From: Marchantia polymorpha subsp. ruderalis
Taxonomy: Eukaryota > Streptophyta > Marchantiopsida > Marchantiales > Marchantiaceae
Direction: 5' to 3'
Length of the DNA: 64,000 nt
Assembly: GCA_037833965.1 (NCBI GenBank)
Contig: AP031359.1
Span: 1,236,001-1,300,000 of the forward strand
The position numbers and the translations under genes were made by a program. Below are positions 56,002 through 64,000 of the stretch, piece by piece. Each line of letters opens with the position of its first letter. The stretch's first letter is position 1. The notes beneath the pieces are model-generated. The model was not told the origin of the DNA, searched no databases, and worked only from the letters and a program-made list of their open reading frames with translations.

Positions 56002-59000
56002 TGTGATGCTTAGGTTTTTAGTTTTTTGCATAATAACAAAAACTTAAACATATTCGTGTCAGAAAGTATGCATATAAGTCCATAGTTGTAGGATTTAGGA
56101 GAATAATTGGAAATTTAGTTAGTTAGACAGTAAAGTGAACTTCGCCTTCGGCCGAAGACCTTTAGATCTTTGGACCATCGGCGCAGCCTTTTTCAAGGAT
56201 GCAATAGCCGGACCTTCGACGAAGACGATGAATCCCAATTTGAATTCGAGAAGGTCTTGTCAAGATCCGCACGTGCCAAAAATACCAATTCGCGCGCGTG
56301 TGGGGAACGTTAGGGCATGGAGGGTATGAGCACAACGAGAACACACTCGCGCCGACATTGTAATATCGAGAGAGAGAGAATCAAACTCAATCGATCTTGT
56401 TAGCAGCGAAGACACGATTGAAGATATGGCGCTACTCACGATAGCCAAGATGGGAAAATTGGTTCTGTTGGAGGTGTCTTATGTGGAGTTGCGTCCCTAA
56501 GCAAGAGCTTATCGAGTTACATCTAGATTTCCTCCTATGGGATTAGAATTGCGTGTCGGCGACCATTTGTAAGGAGATGATGGACAAGAATCGTAACGAG
56601 GAAGATGATCTCCAATGCAATCCAATGCTGTGGACAATCGACCATTGGACCTAGGACCATGCGCAGGGGATGATGGTGACTTCATATTTGAGAAGAATGG
56701 CGTCAAGATTACAAGCGCAGAAGAATTTACCTTCGTTCGATTCGTCAAAAACGCGAGGTCGAGGACGAATGGGTGGAAGACAGCAGATTATAAGGACTCG
56801 AAGAGGCGTGCGATCGCGTTGGGGATAATGCATATTCTACGACCGCAGCGCACGACCTATGTCAACGCTTGGCAGATCGGCTTCTTCGAGCGCGCTTTGA
56901 AGAGAGAACAAATTTATTGGGCGAAGATCTTCCACGACTTAATTTTGATCAACGCCTATACCTGATGGACAAGCAGCAAGCGGGCCAGTTCAGGTGCACG
57001 TCGTTGCGATCAGGAAATAGTTAGAGACGAGGTCGGCGAAGAGACGGAAGATAATCGCCGACAGTGGGGAAGGCCGAAGACCGGAGTCGCGGATGGCAGA
57101 GATCCAAGTGACGAGAATCAGGTCGTTGAAGACCCGAGCCATGCCGAAGAAGAAAGCAAATTGGGAGAGAGTTGTGTCCAATTCTTCGGATAGCTGTGTG
57201 GTGAAGACGGATGCAGCTACCTTGACAACAGACGAAGAGAAGAGTGATGAGCCTACTCTTTGGGTAGTGGAAGGAGAACCTTCAGAGGTATAAGTTGAAG
57301 TCCTGATGGAAGTAGCAATGGAACCTTCGGAAGAAAGGACGGAGACGGTTAGTCGAAGTCTTCCACCTTCGGAGCAAACGCGATCTATGGGGAATGAGGA
57401 AGTACCACAACCAAAGTTGAGTGAGGAGATGACAAGGAATCTTACACTCAATGAGGAGATACTTTAGCAGGTAATGGCACAGGTTGGTGGAACATTGGTA
57501 GAGATTCCCAAGATTGCATCGCCCCCACCACCTGAGGAAGAGGTAAGATCGGAAGCAGAGAAGAAGGTTGTGGAGGAGGAATCAAGAGAGTTAGTAGTCT
57601 CTTTTCTCGATTTCATGCAGTATAGTGTAACCTCTCTACTGAAGTATATAGATAAGAAGAGAGAGAAGTATGATGTGGAGAAAGAACCAGGTTTCTATGT
57701 AGAGCTAGTAAGGAATAGACCCAAATTTAGAGAGCAGTAGTGGTGAAGAGGGAGTGGGAGTGCGCAACTCCAGTGGCGAAGGAACGAGTTGCAAGCTTTA
57801 CACCCGAGTGCGCGACCATGAGGGCAACATTGCATGAGCGAGAAGACCATCTTCGAGCAAAGGAGATGGAGTGCAAAGTTCTTCGACTGAACTTAGCTAA
57901 GGAGACTGAATTGCGTGTGTCTTTAGAGCAGGATTGTATTAGTTTTTGAGCTTCCAATGCGAATGTACAGAAGATCACAGTGGAGCTATGTGAGAGATTG
58001 AAGATGACCTACGCCGTGGAAGTGCAACGCGTGGAGGAATTAACTGTGGCTTTGGAAAAGCGCAAAAAATTGCACGTTGCGGAGTAAGCGAAGGAGAAAG
58101 AGCGAAGAGCCGAAGAGGAACGGAAAGCTGAAGATCTTCGGGTTCAGATTTTTGCTGCGACGAAGACGGAGCAAGTAGAACTTTGGGGCAGGATGCTCAT
58201 GATAAGGAGTTGCAATGTGCGGAGGAGCTCACGGCAAGTTTGGCGGATGTCCTCCGGAAGCCGCAGTTGAATTGGCTGATTGGGCCAAGAAATTGGCAGA
58301 TTGCAAAGCGGCGAGATCTTTGGAGGTCGAATGTAAAGTAAGATTCAAATCGGATTGTGGTCAATTGCAAGAGCAGTTGAAGTTAGTTGCTGTGCAGTTG
58401 GAGGAGTCGCGGGTGAGAGTGGAAAAGGTAGAGCAGGCATACCAACAGTTGCAAGATGAGACAACCGACGGTTTGCATTTGCGTGTAGAGAAGTGCCTGC
58501 GCGGATTTGTGACGTGGAAAGTGCAAACAATGAAGTGGCTAAAATTGAATTCGCTGGAGCGGCGGTTGATGAGTATGAAGGCTAACGGGTCCGCGGGACA
58601 CAAGCAGTTAGTTCAGTTAGTTAATTCTTTCTCTTCCGGATTGAAAGAGGTGCAAGGGAGTTTAGAAATAGAGATTGTAAGCGTGTTGCGAAGTTAGGAG
58701 CCGACGGAAGCTCAGAGGACGTTGTAACCGCTGCGTCGGATGGCACCGCACCTGAGAGTTGTTCGCCTCGAACGGTTGAGATGTGTAGGAGTTCTGAGTG
58801 AATAAAGAGGCCCAAGGCTCTTTCCTTGGGGGGCTTTTCTGTCAATTGGCTTGTCTTGGCTGTTAATGTGTATCTACTGTGCGCGTTTGTGAGCTTGTGT
58901 GTTTTGTCACCGTGCATGGTGCGCTTCGGTTTGTCAAAGTTATCGCATTTGGAGTTGTGTATGTCCAACTCGGATGTTCTGAGTAAGCCTGGAGCTATTC

Positions 59001-59335
59001 AAGATTTAAGCAAATTCGGGTCTGGATATTAGGGTAAGTGAGCCGGGAGTGTGCAATTCTAGGAAGTTTTTCTCTGAAATCATAGTGTGGGATCAAAGAC
59101 TATTCCCATAGATGTCGATTGGATAAGTTTCAAGTTGTGAGTGCGATTATACTCTGCTCTTCGGGCCTTCGGCCGTAATCCAGCAGTGTCTTCTAGGAGT
59201 GACATGTGCCTAAGAAGTAAAACTCTTCAATAAAATGTTAACTAGTGACAAATCGTAACTCTTGGTGTTGCATATGTCTCTGTGGGAACGAATCTATACC
59301 ATTATGCTTCATTTTGGTATTTGTTGGTTATCACA
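56002..59335 (+). mobile_element. Unit E: 3.3-kb insertion with LTR-type ends carrying a coiled-coil gene
   Basis: The unit is 3334 bp, begins TGTGATGCTTAGG, ends TTATCACA and has a perfect 5-bp duplication, as LTR elements do. Its start resembles the start of unit F (TGTGGTAACCTAG on the minus strand), and its last 250 bp align with the last 250 bp of F (TACCATTATGCT-CATTTTGG, TAGGAGTGACA, GTTAACT-like). CCTTCGGCCGAAG occurs near both ends. I see no direct repeat between its own two ends, no reverse transcriptase and no integrase. It is either a very large solo terminal repeat with a gene inside, or a non-autonomous element. Confidence 0.75.
56595..58802 (+). pseudogene. Coiled-coil protein gene relic within unit E
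   Basis: The N-terminal part (56615-56965) reads GVKITSAEEFTFVRFVKNAR, ALGIMHILRPQRTTYVNAWQ, IGFFERALKREQIYWAKIFH. Farther on: PPPPEEEVRSEAEKKVVEEE, QYSVTSLLKYIDKKREKYDV, VKREWECATPVAKERVAS, RAKEMECKVLRLNLAKETEL, and a long heptad-like part ending VEKCLRGFVTWKVQTMKWLK, LNSLERRLMSMKANGSAGHK and EIEIVSVLRS. The composition is that of a long coiled coil behind a globular N-terminal domain. From memory it matches a high-copy predicted protein family in Marchantia polymorpha sometimes labelled axoneme-associated mst101-like by weak similarity; its function is unknown. This copy is broken in several places. A gag-like origin is possible. Confidence 0.65.
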
Positions 59336-59340
59336 CTATG
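59336..59340 (+). repeat. Target site duplication CTATG, right of unit E
   Basis: Identical to 55997-56001; copia sequence resumes right after it. Confidence 0.88.
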
Positions 59341-60179
59341 CCAAAGTTGTGAGCAACCCTATGTATTTGATGGTATGCACAAGATATGATATTGCTCTAG
59401 CTATAAGCAAAGTGAGCAATAACATGTCAAATCCAAAGAATTCGTTTGTAGGATCATATTAAAGTCAAATCCTTGCTAGACTGCGTTGATGTTGATTATG
59501 AACAGGAGAATAATTGCAACTAATTATGTGTTTACACTTGGTGGTAGATGCATTAATTAGACAATTATTTAACAAGAAAGTATAGCTTAGTTCATAACAA
59601 AAGTTAAATATGAAGCAATAACAAAAGCATCATAGAAAGCTATTTAGTTAAATAGATTTATCGCTTAGATGAGATTGAAATTTAACAATCTTGATCTTTA
59701 TTGAGGTTATCAAAGTACGTAACATCTTGTTTTAAATTAAATCATGGTCATCAAAGTGAAATACATTAACATCATATATCATTTTGTTAGAGATGAAATA
59801 TGTGATAAAAGGATTGAGATAGTCAAGATTGATGGTATACCTAATCTAGTTGATGAGTTGACTAAAATTTCTCATTTAGAAACTTTTAGGTTATATTGTG
59901 CTACTATGCATGTTTTGCACAAATTACTACTACTAACTACTTTTGCTATCTCCATATAGCATTGCTCTATCTTCTTTTGACTACTGCTTAATTTCAATTA
60001 GCTCTTGTGTTAAAAAAAGATTATGTTAGAATTTCTTCTAGAACAATTGCAAAGTAATTATATAGGTTATATTGATTAAAATATCCAAAATATGATTTAA
60101 ATATGAGATTGTTATTTGATTTTAATCTTAAATTTAAACTTTAGCTCACCTAATTGGAGTTAAAATTACGGTTAGATTT

Positions 60180-61100
60180 AACATTTTTGCTATTTTAAAT
60201 AAATAAAAGTAGAAGCCACAACTTGCATTGAACACTATGTAGATTTTTTGTGGTAAATTTTTTTTTTGTTTCCCTCGACGTAGTTCAAACGTGTCAAATC
60301 ACGTAATTTTATGTCGACGTTGTTTTTGTGCTTGTAGTTTGATGGATTTTTGTATATTTTCTACAAAAAATATAATATAATTCATGAATAAAGTCATTGA
60401 TGAAACATCAAAATATATAAGCTGATTGAATATAATGATGCCAAAATATTGTGATTGAAATATTGACTAACTACTAAATTTACTTAGCTATCTTCATGAT
60501 TGCTAAAGTTTCTAAAGACTATATATGTATTTAAGAAAAATATAACTGAAATCCAATTTCAAATTTTTTGAAAGTTATTTTTGTGGAATGTATAGACGTA
60601 TAATATAATTTCAACATTGATACTTAATAATTATGTAGATCACAACAATCAAAGTTATAGTTGAAACTTCACAAACCTGAAATAAATTGTATATTTAGAT
60701 TCCAAAAAATAAGAGTACTGCAAAATTTTAATAGGTTTGCACTTATTTCAAGTTTTTGATAATCAAGACTAGCTAAACGAGTTTGCTAATTGAAAATGAG
60801 AAAACATGCATCCGCAAGGTCCACAACAAAATTATTTGGTTTGTCATTTTTTAGCTACGTTCATGCAAATAATGAGATTTTTATCAAAATACCTATGAAG
60901 TATTTAAGAAGAGTTGGATCTTGTGCTCCTATATATACATGATAGCAAAAATGCTAGATTTAACACTTACTAGGATAAGTCTAATCTTAACCTTAATTCT
61001 AGTTAGATTAACTTGAGTTTAACTCAAGATTTGAGTTTTTACTAACAATCTACACCTTAACTCATGTCATAGGGACTTTATTCATCATAATTTATGTAAA
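60180..61100. other. AT-rich stretch between two copia relics
   Basis: No coding content recognised. At 60960-61080, phrases such as CTAGTTAGATTAACTTGAG and AACTCAAGATTTGAGTT form loose inverted pairs and look like decayed copia terminal sequence. Confidence 0.3.
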
Positions 61101-63060
61101 CACTCCGTGATAAGATCTATAATGAAACCTAATGGAGAACTCTTTTTATACTAGAGAATATTAACTGCACCGTAGTCAAAACATGATAGAGTTAAAATTT
61201 AAGGAAGTAACAAAAGTTGCTAGTAAACCCTACCTAGTTGTGATCCTCATGCAAAACTTGCATAATAGCACAATATATGCTAGTACTCTCCCAAGGAATG
61301 ATTTTGATCAACGTATCAGCTGGATTGAGTTTAACATCAATCTTGACTAGCTTAATCTTTTTATCACACATTGGATGTCTAATATATATATAATGTGTTA
61401 CTTGATGTCAATATACTTGTACTACTCAATATACTTGTGTTCATCATTTGATTTGCAACAAGATGTTATGCATTTTGAGTATCACAATGAAGATTGACAA
61501 ACTATTATTTTAATTTTATTTTTGTGATAAGCCTATTCAAACAATTAATTTTCTATGTTTTCTTTGCTACTGCTAAATATTCAGCTTTCATTGTGAATTG
61601 AGCTACGCATTTTAGCAAAGTAGATCTTGAACTAATGCATCTATCACCAAGTGAAAATACAAATCCAATTATAGATTTTTTCTTGTCCATATTATATCTA
61701 TAGTCTACTTTAACGCAGCCTAGCAAAAAATTGGCATTGTCTTATAAATCATCAAAAAATATACCATAATCTTTAGTACACTTCAAATACTTGATACTCC
61801 ATTTTACTGCTTCCCAATGCATTTTTCCTTGATCTCACATGCATCTGCTCATCTTGTCCTTATCTAGAGATATGTCAAGTCTTGTGCACATAGTCATACA
61901 TGAGGCTGCTTACAATTTTGTCATAGTAAAATGATGACATCTTTTACTTTTAATGATATCAATTAGACATTACGCTCCAAAAAGTTTAAAGTGTGCTTCT
62001 AAGGAGTTTTATACTCCTCTACATTTGATCAAATTAAATCTGTCAAGCACACATTAAAGGTACTTGCCTTGATTCAATCATAGACTATTTTTTTCCAAAA
62101 TTCTATAGAGCTCATTCCTACTATCTTCTTTAACTTCTCCAGATCCTTCATCTTAAATGCAAATACCAGTTGATTTTTCCATTTGTTGACATTGAATAGA
62201 TTATTTTTCAAGATGATCATATAATTCACATAAAATACTTAAATAATAAGATTATACCCTAGTATTTGACTTTTTATGTATACACATGGATCAAAAACAT
62301 TATATGAAAATCCTTGTGCTTTCATAAATTCATCAAACCTTGTATTCACTACGTAAGAGTTTGCTTCAGTCCATCTGATAATTTTAACAATCTACAAACC
62401 AAATTTTTTTGACCTTTTTTCATGAAGCCAACTGGATCTCTAGAGTAGATTTTTTTCTTTAGAGTAATAACAATAGTCTTTTTATATATAGCCAGACTAA
62501 ATATTGCAGAAAATGCACATACAAGTCAAATTGTAACATACTTGCAATAGCTAAAAATATTTTGTTACAATTCAATCATTTTTTTCTGTATGAAACCTCT
62601 AGTCATCACTCTGGCTTTCAAGATATTTTTTTCGTCACTAATCAAATTATCCTTCAGCTTGTACATTCATTTGCAATCAATCAAAGCTTACATTTTTGAA
62701 AGCTCCACTAACTCCTAGGTTTTAATTTTCATCAGCGAGTGAATTTTTCACTCCATAGCAATATTTTATTTAAGTTTATTAGCAAATACACAAACTTATC
62801 TATAAGAAAATTTTTCTATTTCCAAGATCATCGCAATGAAATCATCATCTTCAAAATCAATATCATAGTCTTTATAAATGAATAAATCAAACCATACATC
62901 ATACCTTACAGGAGCCCTAGTAATTTGCTCTGATGATCTACTAGTAGACAATTTTGGTTAATTTTCATTGTCTAGTGCAAATCTTTAAGTCTCGGAAACA
63001 ATAATTTGCTTTTTTAATTCTTGTTATTTAGAAATTTGCACCATTTATATCAAAATATCT
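61100..63060 (-). mobile_element. Ty1/copia relic, minus strand
   Basis: On the minus strand, 61370-61280 reads IKLVKIDVKLNPADTLIKI, the RNase H end seen also at 40720-40790. The RNase H part runs to about 61720, and reverse transcriptase traces follow to about 62480, with integrase-linker traces to about 63000. It faces the plus-strand relic at 59341-60180 tail to tail. It is a fossil with very many breaks; AT-rich. Confidence 0.7.
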
Positions 63061-63423
63061 TTTTGTATTTTTTTTTAATCACATGATGATCAATTTTACT
63101 TCCAACAACATCTATGGGTGAAAATTTTTCCTTGTTAGTATAGAAAGCCAAAAAACCCTTTTCCGAAGTATAAAAAGCCAAAAATCCTTTCAATGATTTA
63201 AGCTCATTGAAAAAAACATCTCTAATGACAATAACTTTACAAGCTACTGAATTTTATGGCCTATAATTTTTTATACCACTAGTTTATCCACATAATCATA
63301 TCCAAATAACAATTTTTAAATTTAAAATTGAGCTTGATACTATTTTACTTATATATAAGACTATATATTTTATGATTAAAAATCATTAAATGATTATAAT
63401 CAACCATTCATTTGTGTCCAAGT

Positions 63424-63692
63424 TGTCATGTCGATATACAAAGAATTAGGATTTAGAGTTTAGAATTCCTACTCTAATTCTAGGTTAGAGTAGGAGAATA
63501 TATAATCTAGTGATGACTCAAAGAATATTTTGTTCTTTGAATTGAGACTCCAGCGTCAAAAATAGCTCTCAATGCATTGATTAGGGATTTTTTTTAGCAT
63601 TGACCTGCATTCTTTTAGTAATGAGATGGACTTGGCTTGACTGTATGTGACATTTGTGTTTTATGCCAATGGAGCTTTCACAAGGATTTTCA
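63424..63692 (+). repeat. Terminal repeat of the B/C family, 269 bp, at the right edge
   Basis: It begins TGTCATGT at 63424 and ends GGATTTTCA at 63692, followed by TTTGAAGAAC (compare CTCGAAGAAC after the repeats of B and C). A hairpin lies at 63515-63546. It is more diverged than the other three. It could be the 5' end of another family member that continues beyond the window, or a solo repeat. Confidence 0.6.
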
Positions 63693-64000
63693 TTTGAAGA
63701 ACGGAATGGATCAACAATGGATCCATTGCGAATTTAGGACTTATAGTGGAGTTACAATATGTGGAACGTTTTGTGTCAAGAAAGTAGAAATATTTGTTGT
63801 TGGAAGGCATGGTGGGATGAATAAGAAGCATGTTTCCAATAACTCTTCATTGAAACCAAAAGTGCTTGTTTTTGTAAGAGAAATTTGAGTTTATTGTTGA
63901 AGTAAGATCGCAAATTGTTATTTGTAGACTATTGAGGATTTGTGTTGGAAATTAATTGGTGCAGAAATGTTGCTAGATTGCAGCTTTGTAAATTTGTGGA
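63693..64000 (+). other. Unassigned sequence after the terminal repeat
   Basis: An open frame of 83 codons spans the repeat end (63637-63888) without family features. If the repeat is a 5' terminal repeat, this would be the start of its leader. Confidence 0.25.

Larger units (their letters stand above)
54200..60180 (+). mobile_element. Ty1/copia relic split by unit E
   Basis: Left of E (54200-55996): integrase core end (CCKEKIITSHFITEYSLQQN, VFESLSCKMLKKM), reverse transcriptase traces (LLKSLYELKPNSRQ, FMKAKKFSQIVYDLCVY, about 55450-55620). Right of E (59341 onward): VSNPMYLMVCTRYDIALAIS and, near 59750-59940, VKYINIIYHFVRDEI, VKIDGIPNLVDELTKISHLE of the RNase H end. The wording equals the relic at 38.6-41.2 kb, so both are the same family. 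It is a fossil with many breaks, and no terminal repeats are certain. Confidence 0.82.

Noticed and set aside
56002-59335. Unit E as a DNA transposon because of TGTGAT...ATCACA inverted ends
   Set aside because: Only six bases are inverted, TG...CA with a 5-bp duplication is typical of LTR elements, and no transposase is present.

Overview
The window looks like repeat-dense nuclear DNA of a land plant, most likely a liverwort of the Marchantia type. It holds spliced CBP60, BSL and RanBPM-like sequence, CCCTAAA telomere-type repeats, an 18S rRNA relic and many plant Ty1/copia and Ty3/gypsy elements. A coiled-coil protein relic at 56.6-58.8 kb resembles a high-copy family I remember from Marchantia polymorpha gene predictions; that link is from memory and cannot be verified here. 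There are no bacterial-style operons, CRISPR arrays or tRNA genes that I can support.

Layout. 1-7 kb: the 3' end of a CALMODULIN-BINDING PROTEIN 60 gene on the plus strand (two exons, long T-rich introns), the only host gene that looks intact. 7-12.6 kb: decayed repeats (LINE, Ty3 reverse transcriptase, copia scraps, an AT-rich duplicated repeat) and the 3' third of an 18S rRNA gene. 13.2-32.3 kb: an old Ty3/gypsy element (element B, plus strand) into which a younger 8.9-kb Ty3/gypsy element (A, 18201-27143, duplication GCATA) and a 1.35-kb terminal-repeat unit (F, 30684-32034) have inserted. 32.3-38.5 kb: fragments of host genes (a shuffled BSL phosphatase, possibly an LRR gene) and a truncated relative of B (element D, minus). 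38.5-43.9 kb: copia relic and AT-rich DNA. 44.2-54.1 kb: element C (minus), the best-preserved relative of B, bounded by two 257-bp terminal repeats. 54.2-63.1 kb: copia relics, one split by a 3.3-kb unit (E, 56002-59335, duplication CTATG) that carries the coiled-coil gene. At 63.4 kb another terminal repeat of the B/C family starts and runs off the window.

The main discovery candidate is the B/C/D family. Between protease and reverse transcriptase it carries a cytosine-5 DNA methyltransferase domain (LDLFGG, WPCQ, ENV, ERE motifs), and after the integrase C-terminus a PHD-type zinc finger. So one retroelement family combines a DNA-methylation writer with a likely chromatin reader. Retroelement-borne DNA methyltransferases are known, to my knowledge, from dinoflagellates and the charophyte Klebsormidium; a land-plant lineage with a PHD finger and a roughly 3-kb 5' region that differs between copies (a RanBPM-like CRA fragment in C) would be new to me. 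All copies here are fossils.

Two further signals cut across the features. The 257-269-bp terminal repeats of the B/C family share a hairpin that is kept by paired changes. The long terminal repeats of A contain three or four tandem copies of a different hairpin module, also found in F, and E and F share termini although their interiors differ.
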